From the NCBI GenBank assembly GCA_963575745.1, contig CAUYUJ010020248.1:259564-323563 (forward strand): a stretch of DNA of 64,000 nt, read 5' to 3'. A program made the translations under genes and the position numbers. Below are positions 22,613-34,400 of the stretch, piece after piece. The notes beneath the pieces are model-generated. The model had not been told where the DNA came from, did no database searches, and saw only the letters and a program-made list of their open reading frames with translations. Position 1 is the stretch's first letter; each line of letters begins with the position of its first letter. This DNA is from Prorocentrum cordatum (lineage: Eukaryota; Sar; Dinophyceae; Prorocentrales; Prorocentraceae).

Positions 22613-25600
22613 TCAGGGATTCACGAGTGGAAGTAGACGGGAACGTAGAAGACCTGTCAGAAGGGCGTAGTTGCAGTCGTCGCCAAAGTAGGACTCGTAG
22701 GAGAGGTGCTGTCCGAAGATGGGGACACGACGCTTTCGAAGGAGAAGGCTCCGCCGCAGAAGATCAGCACCAGTGTCCGGGCGCTCGCCGAGCAGCCGCA
22801 TGGCCCCGTACGAGCTCCCGAACAGATTGGAGAAGCGCCTCAGAAGCTGCTTCCCCTGCGCCTACGGTGCGGTGCCGAACAAGACTGTGCACTCTGTGCA
22901 CAGCGACTGTCGGAAGCGCTTCCCTTGCAAAGGCATCTGGCGCAACGTCGATCCCAGGCGAAGACGCATCCAGCAACAGAAAGCATGACAAACATGCGGC
23001 TCGTGTACCCTGCCGGCGCAGCCCCCCCCAGACTGGCAGCAGCGAAGCGCCATACTGCTGGACATTCGGCGAAATGCTCGATGGCATCGGATCCAGAAGG
23101 GCCACAGAAGATGCATATGTTAAAGACGCCTCTGCTGTCAGGGAAGCGGCAGTGTGTCATCCCGCCGTTTCACGCAATACGCCATACGGGCGCCAGCACC
23201 CGGGTCGGGACTGAAGACGCCAACCGTCGCAGGCCATCCAACCAGCGCTGGGCACAAATGCGCGGATATTCCGTGACACTCCACCTGGCCAACTTGCGCC
23301 GGGCACGAACCTCCAGCCATGCGCGCCTGCCGTGTGGTAGCGCCGCCACGGCCGCCCGCTGGAAAGAGCGACGTGCTGCCATTGCTACCCCGCGGTGGAG
23401 AGGACGAGACGCACCCTGCACCAGCTGGTCTTCCAAGTTTTGTGGTTGTACACCGAGCCTCGCGTAGTGCGCTAGGGATTCGTCCGACTGAAAATATGAA
23501 TGCGCGATGGAACCGCAAGTGTCATATGGCCAATCGATCAACGTGTTCTGTGCCACCCATCCACTTTCTCAGTTGTTGCGCCCTCGCTCGTACAGCTAGG
23601 CCCCCCTCGGCGGAGGCCTCGCAGTGCACTACCCAGAAGCGAATCGCCAACAAAAGCTGGGTAGCGTCGGGGATCGACAGCGGGAAACATATTTCCTGTG
23701 AGTGGTGAAAGTCTTCAGCTACAGTGGGAGCCCGACCACAAGAAACCTTTCACAAGAAACCCAACCCTGAGACCCCAGGACGTCTATTGAATTTTGGCGT
23801 TTGAAAGTCACGCCTTCCACCGCAAAACCATCGAAACCCAAGAAACCCAGGGCACCCTGGAGGCGAGCAAGGTGTTTCTTGGCATGGGCCCCCACTGTAT
23901 GCATCACGCACCGGGGCCCGGGAACATGGAACGCAGGGCGGCCTCCTGAGAGTTCTCCCGCGTGTCAGGAAGCTCGTCCAATTTTCCCGTAAGAAGGTGA
24001 CAACAGGCAGAATGTACACCCTGTAGGCGAGCACAATGAGGAAACGACCACCTCCCGCGCCGCCCAACTCCCGAGCGCGTGCCAAGAACTTGCCCAGAGG
24101 CTTGGCGAACGCACGCTGCCCACGATCTGGGCCAAGGACAAGGCCAAGATACTTCGCGAACCCTGCCGCGCAAATTCCTGCCCACGGCGGGAAATTCACC
24201 GCAATCGACGTTGCAACCCCAACCAGACCACATGGATACAACTGCACGGCCACCGTCTAGCGCACGTTCAGCCGCAGCCCCGAAATCCGGGAGAACTCCT
24301 CGAAGATCTGCACGAGGACGGCGAAAGAAGCAGTGCCTGTAGGGAGCATCACAGCGATATCGTCAGCGTACGCGCGCACATGCATACGGCACCAGCCGCG
24401 TGATCCTCCGGAGCAGGACGCCAACCGCGGCGGCAAAAAGCAGCGGTGACAGTGGGCATCCTTGCCGTATGCCAGTGAGAAGTTGAAAACCACGCTGTTG
24501 TTGACCACCAGCAACAATGACGCATTTTTCTGGTAAAGAGCGGCCACGAACCGTAGCAGTCACGGGAGAGACTAACTGCGGCAAGGGCCTCCCGAAGAAA
24601 GCCATGAGCGACACTCGGGAAGGCGGCCTTGAAATCAAAGAAAACCGCCATCCCTGCCTCGTCGCAAAGGGCGCACTGCATCATCGCAACGTCATCCTCA
24701 TCCGAATTATCCAGCATGGAACAGCCGCCAACGAAGCCTCGCTGCCCTGGTGATATCCAAGATACAAGCAATTGATCGAATCCTGAGACGCAGGCATTCG
24801 CGAGGATACGACTGTCCGAGTTCACTATGTTCAACGGCATGGTGCCCCCCGGGTCGAAGAATTCGCCAGCTTGTTCGTCAACGCCCGAGGGCGCCTCTGG
24901 AAGGAGTGCCATGATGCTTCTGAACGCTAAAGGGGCAGAGGGCCCTGCCAAGAACTCCGAAAGCTCGAGGGAACCAGGGTCAGACGCCAGATGCTGCAAC
25001 GCGCCTGCAGGACGTTCACGGCCAGCGGACCCAGCACCCGCCAAGCGAGGAACGGCAATCCGTCAGGCCACAGCGCGGAACTTCGCGAAGCTTCCACAGC
25101 AGCCCAGGCGTCATCCCGAGTGGGCGTCCAGAGTTGGCTGTCCACCGGCGGCAGACCCACAGAAGAGGCATCTTCGCGGAACCAGTCCCGAAGGAGTCGG
25201 CGGTCGATATGACAGGAAGCGGATGCTGACGACCAAGGCGCCCGGAGCGCTGCGGCCATCTCGTCTGGATCCGTCACGATCTCGCCGCGCGCATTCCTCA
25301 CGGCAGGGACGGCCGTGGGCCTGCCGGGGGAGAGGCGCCGGAGCGCCTGCATCAGGCGGTCACGCCGGTGGCCGTGCTCTGATGCCTCGGCGGGCTCGTC
25401 GTGCAGCTCGGACAGCTGACCCATGCCCGAAGTGATCCGTCGGCGAAGCGGTTGTCGGCGAACGGGCTCTGACCCCCGCCGCCCTGAAGCAGCCAAGAAC
25501 ACCTTTCACGGCACACACCTCTCAGAGGTCGCTCGGCCGCGGTCCAGCGCCGTACACCAGGCGCAGGGCGGCCACGCGGCCCAGCGTCGGCGGTAGCGGC

Positions 25601-25615
25601 GGCGGCGCTGGACAT
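22613..25615 (-). mobile_element. LINE-1: decayed, 5'-truncated non-LTR retrotransposon
   Basis: The minus strand holds reverse transcriptase motifs in correct order but in three different frames. SPGQRGFVGG lies near 24740, FFDFKAAFPSVAHGF near 24640, GIRQGCPLSPLLFAA near 24460, and the catalytic YADD at 24359-24370. A connection/thumb stretch with KYLGLVLGP follows near 24150, and a C-terminal zinc-knuckle-like CIFCG, EH and C pattern lies near 23070-23110. Upstream (24930-25500) is an alpha-helical linker with no endonuclease domain, so the copy is 5'-truncated. The frame changes and stops make it inactive. Family: a YADD-type LINE, distinct from the VDD-type copy at 43-49 kb. Confidence 0.85.
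24359..24370 (-). other. reverse transcriptase catalytic YADD
   Basis: The minus-strand codons read Tyr-Ala-Asp-Asp followed by IAVML, the polymerase active-site motif of LINE-1. Confidence 0.9.
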
Positions 25616-25617
25616 GA

Positions 25618-25672
25618 AATAGCATGAAACCTCTTAGCACCCTACAATAGCATGAAACCTCTTAGAATCCTC
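25618..25672. repeat. direct duplication of a 20-bp segment
   Basis: AATAGCATGAAACCTCTTAG occurs at about 25618 and again at about 25648, 30 bases apart. It lies at the 5' break of LINE-1 and could be a trace of its integration, although the second element copy needed to prove this is not seen. Confidence 0.6.
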
Positions 25673-25839
25673 CTCCTTCTCACTGCAACCCTCCGCTTCC
25701 CTCCTAATTTGTCTCCTCCCCCCTCTCCTCGTCCTCCTCCTCCATTCCTGTTCCTGATAAACAACTCCTCTCTGTCGCACACCCAGACGTGTCATTAGGG
25801 CGGGCCGGGCGTTTCGCGTGAGGCCTCCCCACCATGTAA

Positions 25840-26200
25840 GACCCTGAAGAGTGGAGTTTGCAACAGAAGTCGAGAATGGCGGTCGGCCCATTTTCAAAAT
25901 GTGGCTCTCGCCTTTGGCGCCGCGCACTTTCGTCTCAAAGGTGTGCGACAGTCTCGAGGGTTGAGGGCGGCCCGTCTTCAAAATGTGGCTCTCGCCCTAG
26001 CGGTGCACACATTCGTCATGAAAGTGTGCAACAGCTTCGAGGATTGAGGGCGGCCCGTTTTCAAGATGCCGCACTTTGCTGTAACAGAGTCGAAGATGGA
26101 GGGTGGCTTCTCTTGCAAATGTGGCTCTCGCCTCTGTCCCGCGCATACTCATCTTGAAAGCTTGAAGCTGTTTCAAGGATTCGTGGGGTTGAAGTCCCAG
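25840..26200 (+). repeat. dispersed repeat family D, inverted copies
   Basis: Three tandem units of about 95-105 bp carry GAGGGCGGCCCGT(C/T)TTCAAAATG, GTGGCTCTCGCC and CGCGCA or TGCACA, then a Cys/Ala-like spacer. They are the reverse complement of the units at 19530-20295. Confidence 0.75.
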
Positions 26201-27320
26201 GAATGGTATCCTGGCACCGTTTAGGACTGCCTGGAAACAGTCACGTTGATTCACAGCGTGAAAATGCCAGGGATGGCATTCTTAAGCGGTCTAGGAATGT
26301 CATGACGCAGCAGTCTGAGTCGAATTCCCAGAAATGGTGTTTTTGCACCACCTCCATAACATATGTTCAGATTCTTCTACTCGCCCCGCCTCATACCTCC
26401 CTCCTCACCTTTCCCTATCCTCCCTCCCCATCCTCATCCTCATCGTTCTCCCCATCCCCCTACACAAGCCGACTCCACCTACGAGCCATCAAGAGTCTGG
26501 AGCCTCCCGACCCCCCCCCGAACCTTCCGGACACATCGCTCATCGGGCGTTGCTCAACGGCGGGGCCATCACTGGGGGGGCGATGGAAGGTGCACCCTTC
26601 GTGCACCTTCGGGGCCCCAGGGGGCCCCTCTCTTCTGCGAGCCGAGGTCTGGTGACTGGCGGCAGAATGCTCAAGCGGCGGGGGCCACCGGTGGTATGCG
26701 CGAGCCCCCGCCGAGGCGGGGAACCTCGGCCGTGAGCGAGGGGGCCGCACCCTCGGACTGCCGCGCCCAGGCCAGGAGCACCCGTGGGCACCGTGCAAGG
26801 TCGGGCTGCTCGTGGGGCTCGAGGCCGCAGTCGCGGCGTCGGGGGCAGAAGCCGACAGGCGCTCACCATGGCAGACTCCTTCCCTGCACGCGGATTCGGA
26901 GGGAGGGGGCAAACGAAAGGAGAACGAGAACGAGAACGAGCGATTCGACGTAGCCGGTTAGATGCAAAGGTACCCTCTCTTCCCTGACAGCCACGGAGAT
27001 CGCGAGCGAGATGTGCCCGACCGCGACGACGATCGACGACCGAGGGAGAGAAAGAGAGAGGCAGGAGGGGCCGGGGGAGGGAAGGCAGGCTCCGCTCACC
27101 GCCAGTGCCAGCCTCTCTCGCTGCCGCCGCCCGCAAACCGCACAGGCTCCACCCGCCCGGAGCCACTGCCGCAGGGGGAACGCATACCTGAGGAAAGAAG
27201 CCCCAGAACGGCCCCAGGAGACCAAAGCGTCGTCGTCGTCGTCCCCTTTCAGGGTCGGCGGCACCAGCCGTAGGGCCTCCATCTTAAAGAAAGAGGCCCC
27301 AGATGGCCCTGGCCCCGAAA
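26201..27320. other. no gene recognised
   Basis: Open frames overlap on both strands without a recognisable domain. A small perfect hairpin (AAGGTGCAC, CCTTC, GTGCACCTT) lies near 26588-26612. Confidence 0.35.
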
Positions 27321-27324
27321 GAAC

Positions 27325-27435
27325 GGGGAGGAGGAGGAGGAGGAGGAGGAGGAGGAGGAGGAGGAGGAGGAGGAGGAGGAGGAGGAGGAGGTGGGGGAGG
27401 TGGGGGAGGAGGAGGAGGCGGTGGAGGTGGAGGTA
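27325..27435 (+). repeat. GGA/GGT trinucleotide array
   Basis: (GGA)n array passing into GGTGGGGGAGGTGGG. Confidence 0.95.
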
Positions 27436-27639
27436 CGAGGAGCGCCGGAGGAGCAGCCATGGAAGCGACTGCGGAGCAGCGGGCCCCCTCCGAGCCCGGA
27501 CGGCTCTCTCTCTCTCGGCGTCCTGGCTGTGTGATCCTCGGCGGGTCACGGCCCCGACGCACCGAGCCGCAGCGGAGCACCTGCCCCCACGACCCCCCCT
27601 GCCTCACCACGGCGCCGACGACCGCCGCGCCGACGAGGA

Positions 27640-27642
27640 CAA

Positions 27643-27690
<48 letters not shown>

Positions 27691-27742
27691 CGACGACGAC
27701 GTCGCCGCCGACGCCGACGCCGACGAGGAACGACGCTGACGA
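27640..27742 (+). repeat. GAC trinucleotide array
   Basis: Pure (GAC)n at 27645-27700 with a degenerate GCCGACGCC tail, like the long array at 14825-16735. Confidence 0.9.
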
Positions 27743-27777
27743 CGCTGCTGGCGACGCTGGCGGCGACCACGTTCCAC

Positions 27778-27860
27778 CCCCTGGCCGGGGGCCACCCCCT
27801 GGCCAGTGGGCCACCGCTGGCCAGTGGCCAGTGGCCACTGGCCAGTGGGCCACCGCTGTG
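27778..27860. repeat. self-complementary TGGCCA repeat
   Basis: Repeated CCACTGGCCAGTGG and CCCCTGGCC words, each a near-perfect palindrome, in head-to-tail and inverted arrangement. Confidence 0.8.
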
Positions 27861-28277
27861 GGCGCAGGCTGGGCCCGGATTGGCGGAGCGGGTGGCGGAG
27901 ATCCTCGCGCTCCCCGCCCCTTGCCGTGGCCTGACGGGGAAGGGGAAGTGCCCGTGCGACGCACCAGCCAGGTGGTTCACGGGCTCCGTGCTGGCTCACG
28001 CATCCAACCCAGACATCCGACGTCACGTTTTTGTCGCACTTCCCAGAGGTCGGGACCCTTTCCCTTGGACAAGTGCCTCGTCCTGGATGCTTTGTGACGG
28101 CCCCTGGGCCCAGCAAGAGCCGCCAGGAAGCCGAGCATCGCCGAACGCATTGCATAGCGATTTGTCCCACGGCGCGAAGATGTCAAGCAACGCATCCTCC
28201 TCCCCTCGCTTCCTCCCTCTATCGATCCCTCCACCGAGCCAGGCCGCGACGACAGCGGCCTGGAGCGTCATCTGGAG

Positions 28278-28340
28278 CCTCTTGCCGATGGCAAGGCGCT
28301 CCTCCAGGAAGGAGCGCAGCTCGGAGACCTGCCGAGGGGG
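28278..28340 (-). CDS. possible short exon, product unknown
   Basis: On the minus strand, CCCCTCGGCAG is followed by VSELRSFLEERLAIGKRLQM and TLQ, a well-formed amphipathic helix. It ends at CTCCAG|GCCGCT, a possible GC splice donor of the kind used in dinoflagellates. No partner exon was identified with confidence. The adjoining region at 28440-28500 shares TCGGAGC, GAACGC and CTCTGGA words with 18590-18660, as intron repeats would. Confidence 0.3.
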
Positions 28341-29144
28341 CTGCGGCCGTCGCAGAGGTCGCAAGACGAAGCTAGGATCGGGACAAGATCGGCTTGGGGC
28401 AGATCGGGGATCTCTGAAATCCGGCGGTGCTGGGGGAGACGCACCGAGTGCCGCGGCCGTCTCGGAGCTCCCGAACGCCCTGAGAACGCTCTGGAGCGAG
28501 CTGTGCCGATCGTGGGGCTGCCTGAGCCGAGAGGCCGCCAGCAGAGGAAATACAGCGCGACTGGACCATATAAGGGCACGCGGAAAGGATTGAAGGCCTT
28601 CAAGCGCCCGAGTTGAGGCCGAAGTTGGAAGCTCATAGCCTATCGCTGAAGCTTGGGACGGACCGACACGCAGGAATGCAAGGGTGCCCGGGGAAACTTG
28701 TTCGTCCCCCTGATCCTGTTCGACTACGTGCACATCCGCTGCCTCGCGGTTTGGGGTGCCCGGCGGCCCCGTGCGCGGATTCTCTGCGCGGGTGCCCTGC
28801 GCGGACCGTGCCCGTGGGATCGCACATCACATCCGTGAGCCTGCGCCTCGGCATCCAGGCAGCGAAAGCGTGAACGTGGATGTGTTCGTCGATCATGAGT
28901 CGCGCCCAGACCCACAACGCCTTGAAGGATATTTCCTGGTGTTTCTGCATTCTCGGCGCTCGGGATGGAAAGCTGCCCCTCTTCTTCAAATCGGTGCCTC
29001 CCCAATGTTGCGTCGATGTGTATAACCATATCTGGAAGCATTCCCCTCAAGATTCAAGTGAGAATCCAGTTGTAGAATTCTGGTGTTCTCGCAGTCGCAG
29101 TCGCATTCGCAATGACAGTCGCAGTGGCAACGGCCTTAGGATCC

Positions 29145-29350
29145 AATGGAATCCTAAGGATTCCGAGGGATTCCTAAGGCATCCTTAGGCATCCTTAGGA
29201 AACCTTAGGAATCCTTAGGAATCCTGATTCCTAGGGATTCCTAAGGATTCCTGAGGGATCCGAAGGATTCCTAAGGATTCCTGAGGATGCTTAACTATGC
29301 CTACGGATTCCTGAGGATTCCTAGGGATTCCTATGGATTCCTACGGATGC
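29145..29350. repeat. GGATTCCTAA ~10-bp minisatellite
   Basis: Tandem variants of GGATTCCTAA and its near-complement CCTTAGGAAT, each built around the palindrome CCTNAGG. Confidence 0.85.
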
Positions 29351-30006
29351 CTCAACCTGCCTCAGTTTCAGCCTCAGCCTCAGCCTGCCTCGGCTTGCCT
29401 CAGCCTCAGCCTCAGCCTGCCTCGGCCTCAGCCTCAGCCTGTCTCAGCCTCAGCCTCAGCCTCAGCCTTAGTCTGCCTCGGCCTCAGCCTGCGTCAGCCT
29501 CAGCCTCAGCCTGCCTCAGCCTCAGCCTGCCTCAGCCTCAGCCTCAGCCTCAGCCTCAGCCTGCCTCGGCTTGCCTCAGCCTCGGCCTCAGCCTGCCTCG
29601 GCCTCAGCCTGCCTCGGCCTCAGCCTGCCTCAGCCTCCCCTCCTCCCCCCCCCCTTCCCCCCCCCCCATTCAGCCTCACCTTGTCTCAGCTTCGGCCTGC
29701 CTCGGCCTCATCCTCAGCCTCAGCCTCAGTCTCAGCCTCAGCCTGTCTCGGCCTGAGCCTGCCTCGGCCTCAGCCTCAGCCTGTCTCAGCCTCAGCCTGC
29801 CTCAGCCTCAGCCTCAGCCTCAGCCTCAGCCTGCCTCGGCTTGCCTCGGCCTGCCTCGGCCTCAGCCTCAGCCAGCCTCAGCCTCAGCCTGCCTCAGCCT
29901 CAGCCTGCCTCAGCCTCAGCCTCAGCCTGCCTCGGCGTGCCTCAGCCTCAGCCTCAGCCTGCCTCGGCCTCAGCCTGCCTCGGCCTCAGCCTGCCTCAGC
30001 TCAGGC
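29351..30006 (+). repeat. CAGCCT hexanucleotide array
   Basis: Imperfect (CAGCCT)n with regular CTGCCTCGGC variants and one poly-C interruption at 29638-29668. Open frames read Ser-Ala-Cys-Leu, Pro-Gln or Leu-Ser repeats. Confidence 0.95.
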
Positions 30007-30009
30007 ATT

Positions 30010-30480
30010 CAAAATATGGCACAGGACTGGTGTTCTGGGAACACGAAAATCACGAAGTGGCCCACAATTGGCTCCTGGTGTTCTGGGAACACGAAGAACA
30101 CGAAGTGGCCTACAGTTGGCTCCGGGCCTTCAAAATGTGGCCTGGGAATGAGGTTCTGGGAACACGAAGAACACGAAGTGGTCTACAGTTGGCTCCGGGC
30201 ATTCAAAATGTGGCCTGGGAATGGGGTTCTGGGAAGAAGAAGAACACGAATTGGCCTACAGTTGGCTCCGGGCATTCAAAATGTGGCCTGGGAATGGGGT
30301 TCTGGGAACACGAAGAACACGAAGTGGTCTACAGTTGGCTCCGGGCATTCAAAATGTGGCCTGGGAATGGTGTTCTGGGAAGACGAAGAACACGAAGTGG
30401 CCTACAGTTGGCTCCTGGCATTCAAAATGTGGCCTGGGAGTGGTGTTCTGTTGGCTCCGGGCAATCAAAATGTGGCTCCT
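30010..30480 (+). repeat. 73-bp tandem repeat, about 6 copies
   Basis: CATTCAAAATGTGGCCTGGG recurs with starts near 30199, 30272, 30345 and 30418, exactly 73 bases apart, with earlier shorter or variant copies from 30005 and 30126. Each unit holds TTCTGGGAA, ACACGAAG and ACAGTTGGCTCC. 73 is not a multiple of three, so no single frame persists through the array. Confidence 0.9.
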
Positions 30481-30789
30481 GGCAATGAAAATGGGGAATC
30501 CCCGGGTTCCCGCGGGAGTCCCCGGATTCCCGCGGCACCCGTCCGGCATCTGCCCAGACCCCCTTGGGGAGTCATGATGCCCTCTTTTGAAACCACTAGA
30601 AGCCTATCAGTCTTCGCTGTTAGGTAATGATTTCCGCTCCCGCTGCAATGACTTCCTCTGCTGCTGCAATGGCCCAATGGCCTCCTCTGCTATTGCAGCG
30701 GCTTCTTCTATTACAGAGGCTGTCTGCGGCTACTCCAACGGCGCCCAAACATGTGCCCAACAGTCGCCAAGCTCAGAAGCATAAAACAT

Positions 30790-31560
30790 TTAGTTGGGCG
30801 GAGCAGAATAGAAAATAGTTGGAAACGACCAGATGACTGGGGTCGAGCAGAGTGTAATAGAGCGGGTAGAACAAAATGGAACATAGCACACTGAAATAGA
30901 ACGGAACATAATGGAATGGAGAAGGATCGAGTATAATAGAGTACCAAAGGAGTAGAGTAGTGATAAAGTAGATTAAGCGTGGCAGAGTAGAGCAGAGTTG
31001 AATCCAGCAGAAGAGAGTAGAGCACAATGGAGTAAAAGAGTCGAGTCGACTGCAATAATATATGATAGGAAATACTAGAAGGTATATAACAGCAAGGTAG
31101 ATCATACAAGAGTGGAGTAGGGGAGAGAAGAGTCGAGCAGAGTGGGGGCGGTGGGTGGCAGAGTAGAGTCGAGCACGATACAACATGTAGAGTACAGTAA
31201 GGTAGAGGAGAGTAGAGGGGAGTGGAGTAGCGTACATCAAATCATATACGAAAGCAAGGTAGATCATACAAGAGTGGAGTGAAGAAAGGTCTAGTATAAT
31301 AGAGCGGGGGCGGTAGGTGGCAGAGTTAATTCGGGCAGGCTACAGCAGGTAGAGCAGAGCATAATAGAGAAGAGCAGAGGGGAGTATTATGGAGTGGAGC
31401 AGGATGAGAGTAGAGTATAATTGAACAGAATCGAGTAGAGTAGTGCAGATAGCAGAGCAAGAGTAGGACAGCGTAGAGTAGAAGTGCAGTAGAGTTGAGA
31501 CGACCCGAATACACAATGCAACAGCTTAGGGTAGAGCAGGGAAGGGTCGCGCAGGGCAGC
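30790..31560 (+). repeat. degenerate GTAGAGCAGA satellite, left part
   Basis: Sequence dominated by degenerate 5- and 10-mers of the type GTAGA, GCAGA and ATAGA. A 20-bp piece, AGATCATACAAGAGTGGAGT, occurs at 31099 and again near 31261. The same satellite resumes at 33010-33080 beyond the spliced-leader retrocopy. Confidence 0.7.
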
Positions 31561-33000
31561 GTAGCCACGGATCTACATCAACTACCCCGCGCAAGGGGGG
31601 TGAGCCCGTGGCCAAATCGCCGACAGGCCTTCCACGCTCGAGCACATGCCAGCGCCAGAGGCATGGTTGGCGCGCACGAGCCGACGCACGCGTCGTCGCC
31701 TCCGTCGCGGCTCTGACCCCCGTCCTCGAGGGAGTCAAGCCCGCGGCCAGGCCCGGTCCTTCGAGCCATCAAAGCGGACCAGCGCCCGCAGGGGGGCCTT
31801 CCCGAACGCCACCTGCCAAGCGCCCCGCATGTCGCCCAGAACGCATTCGTATCCGAACCTCCTGTGCGCCCAGCTGCTCGAAACACTTCCCCACTCACGT
31901 CGCGTTCCTGGGCCTGCATATCCAGCGACGGGCCGACCTGCGCCGCGACGCCCGTCGCCGCCGCGCTTTTGAGCAGCCAAGCCACTCGATCGAGGGAGGG
32001 CTAAGCCATCGCGCTCCACCATGACGGCGCAGCACAGCCCTCCGCCTCCTCGAGCGCCGCGGCCGACGCGGCGAAGGACGCCTCCATCTCCTCGGCCGCG
32101 GCCTGCGCTTCCCCGCCCTTGAGGCCGCCGAGCTGCGCCCGGCCATCCGCGGACCTTGCCTCCCGCTGGGCCATTTTCCGCGCGACCTGCACACGCTCCA
32201 CATCCCCGTGTCCCATGGACTGCTCGCACTCCTCCTTTGCAGCGCCCACCTCCAGCACCTCCTCGCCCAGCGACTCCTGCCAGGTGGACGTCTGCTCGAA
32301 ATTCCCCTCGGCACGACCGAACCCGCCAGGGAGGGCAAGGATGGGACAAGGGCGAGCGGCGCCTTCCCGAGACCCTCCTCCTCCTCCTCCTCCTCCTCAT
32401 CCTCCTCCTCCTCCTCCTCCTCCTCCTCCTCTTCCTCCTCCTCCTCCTCCTCCTCCTCCTCCTCGTTCTTCCCGCGGCGCCGCGGGCCACGGCCTTCCCG
32501 CGGCGCCGCGGGCCACGGCCGCGCTGCCTGGCCTCGCGCACAGCGCTGGGCACCGCCTCGGCGCCCACTCCAGACTCGGCCTGCTGGGCCTAGTCGCGGC
32601 AGGCCTTGGCGTCGCCCGACGGGCGAGGCGGCTCCCCCGAGAGGCCTGCCGCCACCTGCCCCGCGAAGAACGGCCCACGCTCCCGGGCGCTGACCTCGTC
32701 GCCGGCCGCCAGGTCCGCCGCCCCCATGCCGAAGAGCATGTCCGCGCCCGTGCGGATGGTTACCGCAACGGCGGCGGCGGGGTGCTAGCGCCCTCCGCCA
32801 CCCGCAGCCGCGCCCGCCGTAGCCGCCCGCACGGGCGGGGTTAGCGCCGCCAGCGCCCTGCTGCGATGTACCGTCGCAATGGCCTGTGCCGCGCAGAAGG
32901 GGAAAGAGACAGAACCGCCCTCTCCCAAGAAGGAGAGAGGCACGTCGCGTGCCTCGCCTGCCGGGCGCCCAAGGCAGGCGTGAGCCAAAATGGCTACGGA
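31560..33000 (-). pseudogene. spliced-leader-tagged processed retrocopy
   Basis: The minus strand starts with a dinoflagellate spliced leader at 32979-33000 and continues without recognisable introns to about 31560, where GTAGAG satellite flanks it on both sides. This structure is expected of a trans-spliced mRNA copied back into the genome. An open frame starts at ATG 32737-32739 (MLFGMGAADL...) and hits TAG at 32590-32592, after which the same frame stays open in similar Ala/Glu-rich sequence, so the stop looks like a disabling mutation. Further down, 32001-32270 reads a helical segment with KEECEQ, VARKMAQREAR and AAAEEMEASFAAS. A CTC/GAG array interrupts it at 32370-32465. The product is not recognised; a coiled-coil protein is my best description. 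Confidence 0.6.
32979..33000 (-). other. spliced-leader sequence (relic in retrocopy)
   Basis: Read on the minus strand this matches the 22-base dinoSL at 21 positions: the core TCCGTAGCCATTTTGGCTCA is intact and only the penultimate base differs (CG in place of AG at the end). It is too short and lacks the downstream GT expected of an SL RNA gene, since cDNA-like sequence follows directly. Confidence 0.8.
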
Positions 33001-33180
33001 GTGCATGATAGTGTAAGGTGGAGTAGAGCAGAATAGAGTAGAGCCGGGCAGAACAGAGCAGACTAGAATGCAGTGGAGTAGAGTCCGCCCCAGCCCAGTC
33101 CAGTCGACTCCAGCCCAGTCAATTTCAATCCGCTTCAGTCAGCTTCATTCCAGTAACTATCCTGATCAATCTGCAGTCTG
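33001..33180 (+). repeat. GTAGAG satellite, right part, and CAGTC repeat
   Basis: Positions 33010-33085 are the same GTAGAGCAGAATAGAG-type satellite as 30790-31560. Positions 33090-33170 are a CAGCCCAGTC/CAGTCAGCTTC variant. Confidence 0.65.
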
Positions 33181-33329
33181 CACTGCTGTGTGTTATGTAT
33201 GGTGCCCTCTACGTGGCCGACATTCGGGCACCACGGAAGCACCATCCGGCACCAAAGTGCCCCTGAACGGAACCATCGGGAACCAAAGGGCGCCAACGAA
33301 AAGTGCCCAAATGGACCAGAAACCCAGAA

Positions 33330-33390
33330 AGCAAACAAACAAACAAACAAATAGACACACACACATACACACACACACACACACACCGCT
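33330..33390 (+). repeat. CAAA and CA microsatellites
   Basis: (CAAA)n at about 33332-33350 followed by (CA)n to 33387. Confidence 0.95.
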
Positions 33391-34400
33391 TCACAAAGAC
33401 TCATACGACACTGAGGGCGCACACGGGTGGCGACGAGCCGAAAGCATGGCGCACACACAACAGTTCCGCAGAGCAGAAGTAAGAGACACTAGTGCGACCA
33501 CTGTTCGGGGAAAGGGGCATACTTCGTAGGACGACAGATTTGTCACTTGAGGCGCCAGCGGCGATAAAAGGTTGGCGAGAGAGCGCTAGCGCCGCTAAAC
33601 GCACGGTGTCTGGACAATCTGCTTGCAGCAGCCACGGGGTGAAGAGATGTGTTAATGTTGCGTGCGACCCGAGTGCGGTGAGTGTTGTTGGGTCCGTGGA
33701 GAAAACGCGCGACCCATCTGTGGCAATTCGTAACAAAACCCCCCCACCCGTAGAATCTTAACAGCGGCGGGCCTGGGCACCGCAGATCCGATGTCCCTCG
33801 CCCCGCGGATTGAATTTCTAATACAACTTTAACACAGCGTGTAAATCGGATTCGCGTGAAAAACACGACGGACATCATATCCACCACATCTGACATCGGA
33901 TCTGCACGGACGGCAATCGGATCCACCGCAACACAAATGCCGACCAAATTCAGATCCACATCAACTCAATTTGATGTGCCACGGTTTATCTCCTGAGCGC
34001 CGGCGCAAAGACCTGAAGGCATCATCTCCAAGCCTCATAGAAAAAACTGCCGTCCTGGGGATGTGTGTGGCGCTGGCGAGAGGCGGAACAGCACGAGATC
34101 CTGCTACCCGCTCCGCCCTCGAGCTGCAGTATGCGACATCATCTGGCATGCTGATGTTCGGCTGTTTCGCTCGACGAGATACACATTGCATCGCAACGGA
34201 GTGCCATACACGTCGGACGGGATAATTAGGTAGAAATATGACGTAGGAAGCCGGATCAAGTAGATTGGGTCCAGGCCATCCCAGAGAATTACAAACCACA
34301 GCAAAAACAGATCGATGATAGAAAAAAAAAGGCGCTTAAAAAAGATTGGGAAATAGAATTTCCCCAACAAAACTACTTCCAACGACCGGCCTGTACTTAC
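33391..34400. other. lower-GC stretch, no gene recognised
   Basis: Less GC-rich than the rest, with short open frames only. A run of A at 34320-34330 lies near the start of the next gene fragment. Confidence 0.4.

Noticed and set aside
29351-30480. 446-codon plus frame over the CAGCCT and 73-bp arrays
   Set aside because: Hexanucleotide repeats keep frames open, and a 73-bp unit cannot preserve a frame.
32979-33000. SL RNA gene
   Set aside because: No GT and no SL RNA intron-like body follow the leader; cDNA-like sequence continues directly. The same holds for 49285-49306.
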